Part shown: positions 9,941 to 17,669 of the stretch, piece after piece
How the letters are laid out: the number at the start of each line of letters is the position of its first letter
Position numbering within the stretch: position 1 is the first letter of the stretch
The notes under the pieces: model-generated
What the model saw: only the letters and a program-made list of their open reading frames with translations
Told to the model about the DNA's origin: nothing
The model's database searches: none
Program-made: the position numbers and the translations under genes
Source of the DNA: Thermomonas sp. HDW16
Lineage (GTDB): Bacteria > Pseudomonadota > Gammaproteobacteria > Xanthomonadales > Xanthomonadaceae
Length of the DNA: 64,000 nt
Assembly: GCF_011302915.1 (NCBI RefSeq)
Contig: NZ_CP049872.1
Span: 2,170,001 to 2,234,000 of the forward strand
Reading direction: 5' to 3'

Positions 9941-10858
9941 ATGGCAGGCCGTTCAATTCGAATCTTTCTCGTCGATGGAACGCCATCCGGCGTTAGAACC
10001 GCTGAACTCGGCCTTTCAACAATCAAAGCGCTTGCTGTTCCGCGCGCATCCTTGCTGTCGATTGCCACACGACCAGAAGCAAAGAAGACCGGCGTGTATG
10101 TGTTAATAGGCCCGGATCCAGAAACGCCTGGTCAAAGGATGATCTACATTGGGGAAGCGGATACGCTAATCAAACGAGTCTCCGACCACAACAGAGACTC
10201 TGACAAAGACTTCTGGGAAGAATGCGTTTTTTTCTTATCGAAAGACGAGAATCTGACAAAAGCACACGGCCGCTACCTAGAGGCCAGACTTATCGCTTTA
10301 GCCAAAGATGCGAAACGCGCAAAGGTAAAAAACGGAACGGCGCCGAAGGAAGAAGGCCGCCTGCCGGAACCAGATGCAGTCGAAATGGACGAATTCATCG
10401 CTCAAGCACGCATTCTGCTCGGGTCACTTGGTTATGACCTATTCGAGCCATCTATCCAGCCTGATTCAACCGGTAATTCAAGCGCTTCCACCAGCAATCT
10501 ACTCGGGCTGCAGTATTCCGGTGACGGGTACAGTGCTACTGCCACGCTTGATCAAGACGCAGGCCAGATCATCGTCAAGGCAGGATCAAAGGCTCGGAAG
10601 ATGGAGGCACAATCACTGCAGCCAACCTACAAAAATCTTCGCAAACAACTTCAAACCAACGGTGTCCTGCAATCGATCAACGACACTTCTTACGAATTCA
10701 CGCAAGACTATTCCTTTAGCTCTCCAACTGCCGCAGCCCAAGTCGTATCAGGCATTACGATCAATGGACGCATTGCATGGAAGCTTTCCTCAACCGGACA
10801 AGTTTTTGCTGAGTGGGAAGACGCCCAGTTGCCTACTGAAATCGCTGGTGATGGCTAA
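9941..10858 (+). CDS. C5: GIY-YIG nuclease domain protein with C-terminal DUF4357
   Basis: 305 aa, the longest cassette CDS. GIY-YIG-type core: GVYVLIG (~50) followed by MIYIGEA (~68), VSDHN, and a conserved-looking Glu region RYLEARLI. The C-terminus has SFSSPTAAAQVVSGITINGRIAWK (split here: SFSSPTAAAQVV then INGRIAWK), the signature I associate with DUF4357. Such fusions occur among restriction-like and defence-associated nucleases, so a DNA-cleaving or defence role is plausible but unproven. Stop is the TAA of attC5. A Shine-Dalgarno-like gggga precedes the ATG. Confidence 0.82.
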   Translation: MAGRSIRIFLVDGTPSGVRTAELGLSTIKALAVPRASLLSIATRPEAKKTGVYVLIGPDPETPGQRMIYIGEADTLIKRVSDHNRDSDKDFWEECVFFLSKDENLTKAHGRYLEARLIALAKDAKRAKVKNGTAPKEEGRLPEPDAVEMDEFIAQARILLGSLGYDLFEPSIQPDSTGNSSASTSNLLGLQYSGDGYSATATLDQDAGQIIVKAGSKARKMEAQSLQPTYKNLRKQLQTNGVLQSINDTSYEFTQDYSFSSPTAAAQVVSGITINGRIAWKLSSTGQVFAEWEDAQLPTEIAGDG

Positions 10859-10941
10859 CAATTCGTTCAAGCCGAGCCCGCTTCGCGGTCTCGGACCAGC
10901 CGAGTCGCATCGGGCGGGCCGGCTTAACTCAGGCGTTAGGC
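10853..10941 (+). repeat. attC5
   Basis: R'' ggctaac, R' gttaggc; the atypical R'' matches the cassette's own start ttagcc. Confidence 0.95.
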
Positions 10942-10969
10942 ATCACTGAAGATCATCGAAGGGGGCAAT

Positions 10970-11275
10970 ATGGCTTCGTGCGGGAAATGTGGCAGCACCA
11001 TCATGCTTGGCGGATTGAAGGTCGGAGATCAAAAATACTGCAATGCAAAATGCGCGGAAGGCGCACGAGCTGATAGCCCCGCTCGTCCACAAGCAACGCC
11101 TCCTGGCGCGAGGTCGGCCCAACTACTAATGTTCATTGGTTTCATGATGTTAGTAGTCGTCCCAAACTTCTTGGGAAAAGACAGCAGCGGCGTGATCCCG
11201 CTAGTCGGAGTCATCGTTCTTGTGGTTGGCATTTTCCGCTACTTCTCAGCAAAACGTTCAAGCGGTGATGCCTAA
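10970..11275 (+). CDS. C6: zinc-ribbon-like membrane protein
   Basis: 101 aa. N-terminal Cys pairs CGKCGS (4-9) and YCNAKC (~23-28) look like a zinc-binding knuckle. A Pro/Ala linker follows, then two membrane helices (AQLLMFIGFMMLVVVPNF and VIPLVGVIVLVVGIF). Good ribosome-binding site gaaggggg upstream. Stop lies in attC6. Function unknown. Confidence 0.7.
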   Translation: MASCGKCGSTIMLGGLKVGDQKYCNAKCAEGARADSPARPQATPPGARSAQLLMFIGFMMLVVVPNFLGKDSSGVIPLVGVIVLVVGIFRYFSAKRSSGDA

Positions 11276-11359
11276 CAATTCGTTCAAGCCGAGCCCGCTT
11301 CGCGGTCTCGGACGCGACCGGTTCGCATCGGGCGGGCCGGCTTAACTCAGGCGTTAGGC
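11270..11359 (+). repeat. attC6
   Basis: R'' gcctaac, R' gttaggc; arm acgcgaccggttcgcatcgggc. Confidence 0.95.
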
Positions 11360-11363
11360 CGCA

Positions 11364-11666
11364 ATGGAAAAACCTCAGCGTTCGCAGAAAGGCCTGAATC
11401 CTTACGTAGTGATTGCGCTTGGGTTCCCTGCGCTACTCTTTTTGCTGCTCGTGCTGCTCGTTTACGGCATGCGCGGCAGTCTCAATCCGGCTGAGGCAGG
11501 CATTTATTTGATTCTTGGAGCACCGGTCTGCCTTCTCGGTGGCTTGGCAGCAAGTGTAGTTGCCATCACGCGCCGTGATCGACCACGTTGGGCGGCTATC
11601 GCCGGCCTCGCAATCAATGGAATCTTGGTCGTGTACATGGCAATTTCCCTGCTACTGTCGGCCTAA
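11364..11666 (+). CDS. C7: three-helix membrane protein
   Basis: 100 aa, ATG four bases after attC6. Basic N-terminus (MEKPQRSQKG), then helices at ~14-34, 46-67 and 78-98, with a positive cytoplasmic loop TRRDRPRW. The layout recalls DUF4190-like small membrane proteins, but I would not assign it. Stop is in attC7. Confidence 0.68.
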   Translation: MEKPQRSQKGLNPYVVIALGFPALLFLLLVLLVYGMRGSLNPAEAGIYLILGAPVCLLGGLAASVVAITRRDRPRWAAIAGLAINGILVVYMAISLLLSA

Positions 11667-11749
11667 CAATTCGTTCAAGCCGAGCCCGCTTCGCGGTCTC
11701 GGACCAGCCGAGTCGCATCGGGCGGGCCGGCTTAACTCAGGCGTTAGGG
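11661..11749 (+). repeat. attC7
   Basis: R'' gcctaac, R' gttaggg; arm accagccgagtcgcatcgggc. Confidence 0.96.
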
Positions 11750-11752
11750 CTC

Positions 11753-12067
11753 ATGAAAGATAAGTTCGCCGATCTGGAAGAACCTAGAAAGCGCACGCTT
11801 CCAACCGCCATTGCGGTGCTAGTTGCGATCACTGCGCTCTTTGCATATCGGCTCTCGCACACCAAGCCGATCGAGCTGTCCGGACTCGTAGAGTCGGTCG
11901 CAGCCGGCCACGTGGCCAGGGTCCACCTCGACAATGGACTCACGATCAACGCCAAGGTCAGTTCGAGTCGCGACCCAAGCAGCGGGCAACGGGTAACGGT
12001 TCTCGAGACCGTCAGCCTACTCAGCACTCCTGCGTACGTCGTACAAGAAGAGGCTCCGTCGCAGTGA
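11753..12067 (+). CDS. C8: single-span membrane protein (copy 1)
   Basis: 104 aa. One membrane helix (LPTAIAVLVAITALFAY, ~16-32) and a C-terminal beta-rich domain (IELSGLVESV, ARVHLDNGLTINAKVSS, GQRVTVLETVSLLSTP) that looks like a small OB/SH3-type barrel. Copy 2 in C21 differs by Gly/Asp after VESVAA and Ile/Val in GLT(I/V)NAK. Not recognised. Confidence 0.7.
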   Translation: MKDKFADLEEPRKRTLPTAIAVLVAITALFAYRLSHTKPIELSGLVESVAAGHVARVHLDNGLTINAKVSSSRDPSSGQRVTVLETVSLLSTPAYVVQEEAPSQ

Positions 12068-12068
12068 G

Positions 12069-12158
12069 CCCTAACAATTCGTTCAAGCCGAGCCCGCTTC
12101 GCGGTCTCGGGCGCAGCCGAGTCGCATCGCGCGGGCCGGCTTAACTCAGGCGTTAGAC
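12069..12158 (+). repeat. attC8
   Basis: R'' ccctaac, R' gttagac; arm gcgcagccgagtcgcatcgcgc, identical in type to attC21 on the duplicate cassette. Confidence 0.96.
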
Positions 12159-12176
12159 ATTGCTGAGGACTATCGC

Positions 12177-12521
12177 GTGAAGGTGAAGGATCTCTTCTGG
12201 GTGCTTGTTCTCGGCGGTGGTGCTTTGTTTGCATACGACAAATACAAATCGCACAAATCCGATCAAGCTGAAATCTTGGCTGCGGCACCGGTTGCTGTGC
12301 AGCCGCAGCAAGCCGCGCCTTCCAGCGATGACCGTTCATGGATAAAGCCGCGCGCCGTAGAACCTACTGTCTCCGGCAGCCAATTCAAATGTGACGGTCG
12401 TACCCATTGCTCACAGATGAGATCTTGCGCAGAGGCAGAATTCTTCCTCAAGAATTGTCCAAACACGCAAATGGACGGCAATAATGACGGCGAGCCTTGC
12501 GAGCAGCAGTGGTGCAAATAA
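12177..12521 (+). CDS. C9: membrane-anchored Excalibur-domain protein
   Basis: 114 aa, GTG start. N-terminal membrane helix (LFWVLVLGGGALFAYDKY), an Ala/Pro/Gln linker, then the Excalibur calcium-binding module: FKCDGRTHCSQMRSCAEA, FLKNCPNTQMDGNNDGEPCE, with paired Cys and the DxNxDGxPCE signature. Expected to be exported with the domain in the periplasm. The module resembles extracellular nuclease-associated domains; no catalytic part is present. Confidence 0.85.
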   Translation: MKVKDLFWVLVLGGGALFAYDKYKSHKSDQAEILAAAPVAVQPQQAAPSSDDRSWIKPRAVEPTVSGSQFKCDGRTHCSQMRSCAEAEFFLKNCPNTQMDGNNDGEPCEQQWCK

Positions 12522-12531
12522 AGCGGGCAAT

Positions 12532-12621
12532 GTCTAACAATTCGTTCAAGCCGAGCCCGCTTCGCGGTCTCGGGCGTAGCCGAGTCGCATCGCGCGGGCC
12601 GGCTTAACTCAGGCGTTAGGC
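12532..12621 (+). repeat. attC9
   Basis: R'' gtctaac, R' gttaggc; arm gcgtagccgagtcgcatcgcgc. Confidence 0.96.
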
Positions 12622-12626
12622 GGCAC

Positions 12627-12953
12627 ATGAAATGGTTCGCAGCGATTTGCGTTTCACTTCTATCGGCGAGCTGTTCCGCTAGCCAAACAAGTGCTTGTGC
12701 AGGCTTTTCGCCAGACCTGCTCAGCTGCCCTGCTCCGCAAGCGCCTCGCGTTGCCGAACTCAAGCCTGGCAAGGTTGTTGTAATCCTCACGGTTGAACCA
12801 GACGGAACCGTGGCAAATGCCCACATCGCCTCGGCATCTGGCCATCCCGCATGGAAGGACGCCGTCCTTCAAGCCGTTCAATCCTGGCGTTTTAAGCCGA
12901 CCGACCGCACTCGCACCGTCTCTGTTCCAGTTAATCTTGGGTTCGGTGGCTAG
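12627..12953 (+). CDS. C10: exported TonB C-terminal-like protein
   Basis: 108 aa. Signal peptide ending near SASCSAS, possibly a lipobox with Cys 16. The mature part contains VVVILTVEPDGTVANAHIAS and KDAVLQAVQSWRFKP, the strand-helix pattern of TonB C-terminal/energy-transducer modules, ending in a strand (VSVPVNLGFG). It lacks the proline-rich spacer and ExbB-interacting helix of true TonB, so it is probably a free-standing periplasmic domain. Confidence 0.75.
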   Translation: MKWFAAICVSLLSASCSASQTSACAGFSPDLLSCPAPQAPRVAELKPGKVVVILTVEPDGTVANAHIASASGHPAWKDAVLQAVQSWRFKPTDRTRTVSVPVNLGFGG

Positions 12954-12957
12954 TGCC

Positions 12958-13046
12958 GCCTAACAATTCGTTCAAGCCGAGCCCGCTTCGCGGTCTCGGA
13001 CCAGCCGAGTCGCATCGCGCGGGCCGGCTTAACTCAGGCGTTAGGC
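12958..13046 (+). repeat. attC10
   Basis: R'' gcctaac, R' gttaggc; arm accagccgagtcgcatcgcgc. Confidence 0.96.
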
Positions 13047-13049
13047 CTC

Positions 13050-13592
13050 ATGAAAATTCTCGCACTATGTGGAAGCCTTCGGTCTGAATCTCGTAGCGCC
13101 GCTTTGCTGCGGGCAGCCAAGACATTGGCTCCGCTTGGCGTAGATTTCCAAATTTTTGATGGCCATGGACAGCTGCCATTGTTTAACCCTGAGCTTGAAC
13201 CCTACGCACCTGTATCAGTAAAGGCGCTATGGGATGCAGTTACAGCCGCAGACGCCGTCGTCATCGCAAGTCCTGAGTACGCCCATGGCGTCACAGGGAC
13301 TATCAAGAACACTTTAGACTGGCTCGTGGGTCACATTCCATTCGCCTACAAACCCGTCGCTGTCTTTAACCCGTCCTTTCAGTCTTACCACGCGGACGAA
13401 GCGCTAAAAGAAACACTCCGCACAATGGCTGCCGATCTTATCCCTGATGCATGCGTACGAATTCCCGTAATTGGATCAGGCATCAGTCCTGAGGACATTG
13501 CGACCACAACCAATTTTTCCTCGATACTGGAATCCGCTCTTCAGGCCATCATCTCTCATGTGCAAGCACAAAATCAGCCGCGAGAGGCCTAA
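13050..13592 (+). CDS. C11: NADPH-dependent FMN reductase family (copy 1)
   Basis: 180 aa flavodoxin-like fold. N-terminal ILALCGSLRSESRSAALLRA binds the FMN phosphate; ADAVVIASPEYAHGVTGTIKN and LDWLVGH are family signatures. It should reduce flavins, quinones, azo compounds or metals using NAD(P)H; the acceptor is unknown. ATG three bases past attC10; stop in attC11. Copy 2 in C14 encodes exactly the same protein, with three synonymous differences seen. Confidence 0.92.
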   Translation: MKILALCGSLRSESRSAALLRAAKTLAPLGVDFQIFDGHGQLPLFNPELEPYAPVSVKALWDAVTAADAVVIASPEYAHGVTGTIKNTLDWLVGHIPFAYKPVAVFNPSFQSYHADEALKETLRTMAADLIPDACVRIPVIGSGISPEDIATTTNFSSILESALQAIISHVQAQNQPREA

Positions 13593-13676
13593 CAATTCGT
13601 TCAAGCCGAGCCCGCTTCGCGGTCTCGGATCGACCGGAACCGCATCGGGCGGGCCGGCTTAACTCAGGCGTTAGGT
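13587..13676 (+). repeat. attC11
   Basis: R'' gcctaac, R' gttaggt; arm atcgaccggaaccgcatcgggc, same as attC14. Confidence 0.96.
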
Positions 13677-13679
13677 TTT

Positions 13680-14135
13680 GTGGACACTGATATCGCAACC
13701 CCAAAAGGCATACGTTTCCTAGCCGTCCCATTCGGCCTGCTCTTTGTTGCCGGTGGACTCTTGGCGCTGTTAACTGTTACTGGCGCAATTCCAGGTGAAA
13801 TGCCTCGCACTTGGTATGCCCAGGTCTTCAGCATTACTGCATCAGTCACTTTTGCTCTTGCGGGAATTGGTTTTGTGTTTTTTGGCTTTGGCATGAAGAA
13901 AACCGCTGTAACAATTGGTGCACTCGCCCTTCTTTTCTTCGTCATCGCCTTCAATTGGATAGCCTTTGGCCCCGGCGAACGCAATTTCACACGTACGATC
14001 ACGTTCAATGGGACTGTTTCACGTGCTACGGCTGTTTCAGAATTTGAGGGTCGTGCCGTCTTTGGCGGGTTCGCACTCCTCCTTGACCTTATGGTTGTTG
14101 GCGGTCTTGTCAAAGGTATCCGGAGCAAAACCTAA
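13680..14135 (+). CDS. C12: four-helix membrane protein (copy 1)
   Basis: 151 aa, GTG start. Helices at ~12-33, 46-70, 73-93 and 127-145; between helices 3 and 4 is a ~30-residue polar domain (GPGERNFTRTITFNGTVSRA). The overall plan (membrane pair, soluble beta segment, membrane helix) recalls DUF3592-type proteins without a clear match. Identical to the ORF of C36. Stop in attC12. Confidence 0.72.
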   Translation: MDTDIATPKGIRFLAVPFGLLFVAGGLLALLTVTGAIPGEMPRTWYAQVFSITASVTFALAGIGFVFFGFGMKKTAVTIGALALLFFVIAFNWIAFGPGERNFTRTITFNGTVSRATAVSEFEGRAVFGGFALLLDLMVVGGLVKGIRSKT

Positions 14136-14219
14136 CAATTCGTTCAAGCCGAGACCGCTTCGCGGTCTCGCGCGTGTCTCACTCGCCGGCTGCGGTCCGG
14201 CTTAACTCAGGCGTTAGCT
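14130..14219 (+). repeat. attC12
   Basis: R'' acctaac, R' gttagct. Variant core gagaccgc...gcggtccggc with arm cgcgtgtctcactcgccggc; differs from attC36 although the ORFs are identical. Confidence 0.95.
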
Positions 14220-14510
14220 GGGTGCAGACAAGCCTTCAGTAGGTCAAGGCTAAGAGCTCGTAGTTCACAGCGAGGCTCTTCAAAATTTTGGGCCAGCTTT
14301 GGCCATCAATTGGGCAAGAGCGGCTTGCCGGCGCTAGACCACAAGCAGTTCCTGACCCGTTACGTGATTTTGGGTAGAGCCGCAGGCGGAGTTCCAGGGC
14401 TGCTACCCAGCTAACAATTCCTTCAAGCCGACACCGCTTCGCGGCGCCGGCAAAGGCCGCTAAGATCGTGCCTTACCGGCGCCGCAAAGCGGTGCGTCTT
14501 AAGTCAGGCG
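14214..14510 (+). ncRNA. C13: ORF-less cassette, structured family A (copy 1)
   Basis: 297-bp cassette with no credible frame on either strand. It has a hairpin at 14252-14260/14271-14280 (AAGAGC-TCG with CGA-g-GCTCTT), then the palindrome CAAAATTTTG at 14281-14290, and a second hairpin at 14372-14381/14398-14408 (GGGTAG-AGCC with GGCT-g-CTACCC). The homologous C26 keeps the first hairpin and palindrome with different bases. Could be a small RNA, a promoter or regulatory cassette, or a dead gene. Strand is that of the array and is not proven. Confidence 0.45.
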
Positions 14511-14516
14511 TTAGGC
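14409..14516 (+). repeat. attC13 (long lineage)
   Basis: 108 bp. R'' agctaac, R' gttaggc. Core aattccttcaagccgacaccgc...gcggtgcgtcttaagtcaggcg, clearly different from the common attC; near-identical to attC26. Confidence 0.95.
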
Positions 14517-14519
14517 CTC

Positions 14520-15062
14520 ATGAAAATTCTCGCACTATGTGGAAGCCTTCGGTCTGAATCTCGTAGCGCCGCTTTGCTGCGGGCAGCCAAGACATTGGCT
14601 CCGCTTGGCGTAGATTTCCAAATTTTTGATGGCCATGGACAGCTGCCATTGTTTAACCCTGAGCTTGAACCCTACGCACCTGTATCAGTAAAGGCGCTAT
14701 GGGATGCAGTTACAGCCGCAGACGCCGTCGTCATCGCAAGCCCTGAGTACGCCCATGGCGTCACAGGGACTATCAAGAACACTTTAGACTGGCTCGTGGG
14801 TCACATTCCATTCGCCTACAAGCCCGTCGCTGTCTTTAACCCGTCCTTTCAGTCTTACCACGCGGACGAAGCGCTAAAAGAAACACTCCGCACAATGGCT
14901 GCCGATCTAATCCCTGATGCATGCGTACGAATTCCCGTAATTGGATCAGGCATCAGTCCTGAGGACATTGCGACCACAACCAATTTTTCCTCGATACTGG
15001 AATCCGCTCTTCAGGCCATCATCTCTCATGTGCAAGCACAAAATCAGCCGCGAGAGGCCTAA
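14520..15062 (+). CDS. C14: NADPH-dependent FMN reductase family (copy 2)
   Basis: 180 aa, protein identical to C11. Nucleotide differences found: agt/agc (Ser), aaa/aag (Lys), ctt/cta (Leu), all silent. Flavin-binding GSLRSESRS and ASPEYAHG motifs are intact. The duplicate is two cassettes away from the original (C11-C12-C13-C14), so it may come from a multi-cassette excision/reinsertion or slippage between attC sites. Confidence 0.92.
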   Translation: MKILALCGSLRSESRSAALLRAAKTLAPLGVDFQIFDGHGQLPLFNPELEPYAPVSVKALWDAVTAADAVVIASPEYAHGVTGTIKNTLDWLVGHIPFAYKPVAVFNPSFQSYHADEALKETLRTMAADLIPDACVRIPVIGSGISPEDIATTTNFSSILESALQAIISHVQAQNQPREA

Positions 15063-15146
15063 CAATTCGTTCAAGCCGAGCCCGCTTCGCGGTCTCGGAT
15101 CGACCGGAACCGCATCGGGCGGGCCGGCTTAACTCAGGCGTTAGAC
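15057..15146 (+). repeat. attC14
   Basis: R'' gcctaac, R' gttagac; arm atcgaccggaaccgcatcgggc. Confidence 0.96.
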
Positions 15147-15149
15147 CGC

Positions 15150-15461
15150 ATGGACAGCAAGGACGCTCGGACAATCGCTTGGATCTTCTTCGCGATTTCC
15201 TTTTGGGATAATAATCCGGTAACAAGACTTGAAATCATGCACTCGGCGGATGCGATCAATCATTTGCAGCCTCTTGAGAGCGAAATGGATCTTGCGCTCG
15301 GATTTTTAGTCCAACATGATCTTGTTCAACAAACGGGTGACTCATTTTCACTGACGCAAATTGGTCAAACCTGCATCGACCAAGCAAGCGTAAATTCGGG
15401 CAACGTGTACGACACCATGAAGGCCCTTCAGCCCTTCGTTCTGTCGTATCGCGCGGTCTAA
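15150..15461 (+). CDS. C15: soluble hypothetical protein, winged-helix-like
   Basis: 103 aa, no membrane segment. The pattern of three helices followed by FLVQHDLVQQTGDSFSLTQIGQTCI looks like the recognition helix plus wing of a small winged-helix regulator, but the match is by shape only. ATG three bases after attC14; stop is the attC15 TAA. Confidence 0.6.
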   Translation: MDSKDARTIAWIFFAISFWDNNPVTRLEIMHSADAINHLQPLESEMDLALGFLVQHDLVQQTGDSFSLTQIGQTCIDQASVNSGNVYDTMKALQPFVLSYRAV

Positions 15462-15545
15462 CAATTCGTTCAAGCCGAGCCCGCTTCGCGGTCTCGGGCG
15501 CAGCCGAGTCGCATCGCGCGGGCCGGCTTAACTCAGGCGTTAGGC
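15456..15545 (+). repeat. attC15
   Basis: R'' gtctaac, R' gttaggc; arm gcgcagccgagtcgcatcgcgc. Confidence 0.96.
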
Positions 15546-15559
15546 CGCTCACAAAAATT

Positions 15560-15904
15560 ATGGCTAAGACCTTAAAGCTATCCTGGGCACGCTTCGGTTT
15601 CTGCTTCGCAATCATGAGCATTTTTCCGGCATTTCTGATCATTTCTGGCATCAAAGATAGAGACACTTGGCCTGCTGCAGTGGCGGTCTGCCTTTTGTTC
15701 CTTTCGCTTTTTGGCTTCTTCTCTCTTGGTTGGGCTCGGCTCCGGCGGGCAAACGCTACCCAGCCAATCCTCGCAACGGAGATTGATCGTGTCCGACAGT
15801 TGCTTATCGGACCCATTGGCCCGGCAGTGGCATGGTTCGTCGGCACTTTTCTTGTAATCATTGCTTTCGTGGTCGCATCGGCGCTCTTCTGGCCCGCGGC
15901 CTAA
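15560..15904 (+). CDS. C16: three-helix membrane protein
   Basis: 114 aa. Helices ~12-31, 37-58 and 84-111, with a basic cytoplasmic loop WARLRRANATQ between helices 2 and 3. Stop in attC16. No family recognised. Confidence 0.66.
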   Translation: MAKTLKLSWARFGFCFAIMSIFPAFLIISGIKDRDTWPAAVAVCLLFLSLFGFFSLGWARLRRANATQPILATEIDRVRQLLIGPIGPAVAWFVGTFLVIIAFVVASALFWPAA

Positions 15905-15987
15905 CAATTCGTTCAAGCCGAGCCCGCTTCGCGGTCTCGGACCAGCCGAGTCGCATCGCGCGGGCCGGCTTAACTCAGGCGTTAGGG
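15899..15987 (+). repeat. attC16
   Basis: R'' gcctaac, R' gttaggg; arm accagccgagtcgcatcgcgc. Confidence 0.96.
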
Positions 15988-15994
15988 CCCAACA

Positions 15995-16663
15995 TTGAGT
16001 AATGACGATCTCACGAAGTTGGCGATTGCGCTGATATCAGCCCTTACAGGCTGGGCGCTTGCCCAGTTCAGTGGACTTATCAAAAATTGGCTTCATCGCA
16101 GAAAAGTAATCAAGCTTCTCAAAGAGGAAATCAAAGACATTGAGGTTGAGGCAACTCGACTTCTGTATTTCCATGCACGGAATCTTCAGAAGCATGGCGC
16201 ATACGTGGTGGGAGACACCGCTGCAGTAAGTATCTCCAATCCAATATTCAAGAACTACTACAAGGATGCAGTTCTAGGTCTCAACCAGAGCCAGAGAATT
16301 TCGTTCCAGATGATTCACAACCAAGTCGAAAATCAAAATCAACTGCTGATTGACTATAAGCAACTTAACTCCGCATTGCGTAAGGAGTACGAGGCCAATG
16401 GCCCAAGCAAGGAATTCCGAGCTGGAGCGCGTCGGCTTGGCGCAATTGCTGATCATGGCTACGGGAACTGCAAACTCATCATCTGGCACGTCAAGCATCA
16501 CCTCAGCAACCACAAGTCTCCTGACTTGCACCCTAAAACAGAAGCACATGCTGCCTATCAGGCCTATCGTGATGAGGTTCGCAAGGAAATTAATGAGTTC
16601 GTTGAGTCTGGCAAGAAGCTAGAGTCAGAAGCATTCAGTGGCGACATGGAAGCTGAGCCCTAA
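15995..16663 (+). CDS. C17: membrane-tethered helical protein
   Basis: 222 aa, TTG start. An N-terminal membrane helix (LAIALISALTGWALAQFSG) is followed by a basic stretch (HRRKVIKLLKEEIKD) and ~170 residues of amphipathic helix, probably coiled coil (NQVENQNQLLIDYKQLNSALRKEY). Topology suggests a cytoplasmic helical body anchored at the inner membrane. Not recognised. Stop in attC17. Confidence 0.7.
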   Translation: MSNDDLTKLAIALISALTGWALAQFSGLIKNWLHRRKVIKLLKEEIKDIEVEATRLLYFHARNLQKHGAYVVGDTAAVSISNPIFKNYYKDAVLGLNQSQRISFQMIHNQVENQNQLLIDYKQLNSALRKEYEANGPSKEFRAGARRLGAIADHGYGNCKLIIWHVKHHLSNHKSPDLHPKTEAHAAYQAYRDEVRKEINEFVESGKKLESEAFSGDMEAEP

Positions 16664-16764
16664 CAATTCGTTCAAGCCGAGACCGCTACGCGGCTCGGCT
16701 TAAATGGTGGGGTGTACCATTCTGCCGTGCCGCGCATCGGTCCGGCTTAACTCAGGCGTTAGGC
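16658..16764 (+). repeat. attC17 (long loop variant)
   Basis: 107 bp. R'' ccctaac, R' gttaggc. Its outer stem is ordinary, but the loop is replaced by a longer arm containing aaatggtggggtgtaccatt. Confidence 0.93.
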
Positions 16765-16780
16765 GGCACCAAACAAATTC

Positions 16781-17056
16781 ATGCTCACGTGGACACTACT
16801 CGCCATATCCGTACTCGCGCTGTTCGTAGGCTTTGTTTCTCGTGAGCGGCTATTTTGGGTAGTTGACAGTGATCACGTTGGCGCTGACATCCTAGAAAAT
16901 TCTCATCTCACCAACGACCTATGGATCAAGTTCTACCGTAATAGGCATCGGATCGACAGTCAGTTCAGGACATTGATCAACGTGTATTTCTGGTCAAACG
17001 TAATCGGCACAATCTTGCTGCTGGCCGGGTTTGCATCACACTGGCTTGCCGCCTAA
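16781..17056 (+). CDS. C18: two-helix membrane protein
   Basis: 91 aa. Helices at ~3-19 and 67-88 with a 45-residue polar loop (VDSDHVGADILENSHLTND, then IKFYRNRHRIDSQF). Stop in attC18. Not recognised. Confidence 0.66.
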   Translation: MLTWTLLAISVLALFVGFVSRERLFWVVDSDHVGADILENSHLTNDLWIKFYRNRHRIDSQFRTLINVYFWSNVIGTILLLAGFASHWLAA

Positions 17057-17139
17057 CAATTCGTTCAAGCCGAGCCCGCTTCGCGGTCTCGGACGTGCCG
17101 AGTCGCATCGCGCGGGCCGGCTTAACTCAGGCGTTAGGT
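17051..17139 (+). repeat. attC18
   Basis: R'' gcctaac, R' gttaggt; arm acgtgccgagtcgcatcgcgc. Confidence 0.96.
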
Positions 17140-17166
17140 GCGGCGACAGATAACAGGAAGATCAGC

Positions 17167-17562
17167 ATGAAAGGCAGCTGCCTCTGCGGTTCGATTGAAG
17201 TCACTGCTCCTGATCACGAGCAAATTGCTCTTTGTCACTGCTCCATGTGCCGCCGTTGGTCTGGCGGCCCAATGTTCGCTGTTCATTGCGGGAGCAACGT
17301 CGAATTTTCAGGCGCTAGCCCAGTCGCATACCGCTCATCGGAGTGGGCAGAACGAGGCTTCTGCGGCAAATGTGGGACACATCTCTTCTACCACTTGCTG
17401 CCGGGAAACGAGTACATCGTTTCTTCTGGGATCTTTCAGGATCATGAGTTCTCGCTAATTAGCGAGATCTTCATTGATGAAAAGCCAGGCTACTACGAGC
17501 TCAAGAATCAAACGGATAAGATGACTGGACAACAGGTGTTTGAGCAGTTCGCTCCAAAGTAA
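17167..17562 (+). CDS. C19: GFA family zinc protein
   Basis: 131 aa. Cys pattern of the GFA/CENP-V fold: GSCLCGSIEV (4-13), ALCHCSMCRRWSGG (~27-40), GFCGKCGTHLFY (~72-83). These Cys would bind two zinc ions. Family members include glutathione-formaldehyde activating enzymes, but most are uncharacterised; no substrate can be given. The ATG at 17167 is chosen because upstream in-frame codons are attC sequence. Confidence 0.88.
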   Translation: MKGSCLCGSIEVTAPDHEQIALCHCSMCRRWSGGPMFAVHCGSNVEFSGASPVAYRSSEWAERGFCGKCGTHLFYHLLPGNEYIVSSGIFQDHEFSLISEIFIDEKPGYYELKNQTDKMTGQQVFEQFAPK

Positions 17563-17572
17563 TGGAGGCCGC

Positions 17573-17661
17573 ACCTAACAATTCGTTCAAGCCGAGCCCG
17601 CTTCGCGGTCTCGGACGTGCCGAGTCGCATCGCGCGGGCCGGCTTAACTCAGGCGTGAGAG
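17573..17661 (+). repeat. attC19, mutated R' box
   Basis: R'' acctaac, but R' reads gtgagag instead of gttagag: the second T of the invariant GTT is G at 17657. Arm acgtgccgagtcgcatcgcgc. Confidence 0.94.
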
Positions 17662-17669
17662 CGCTGACC

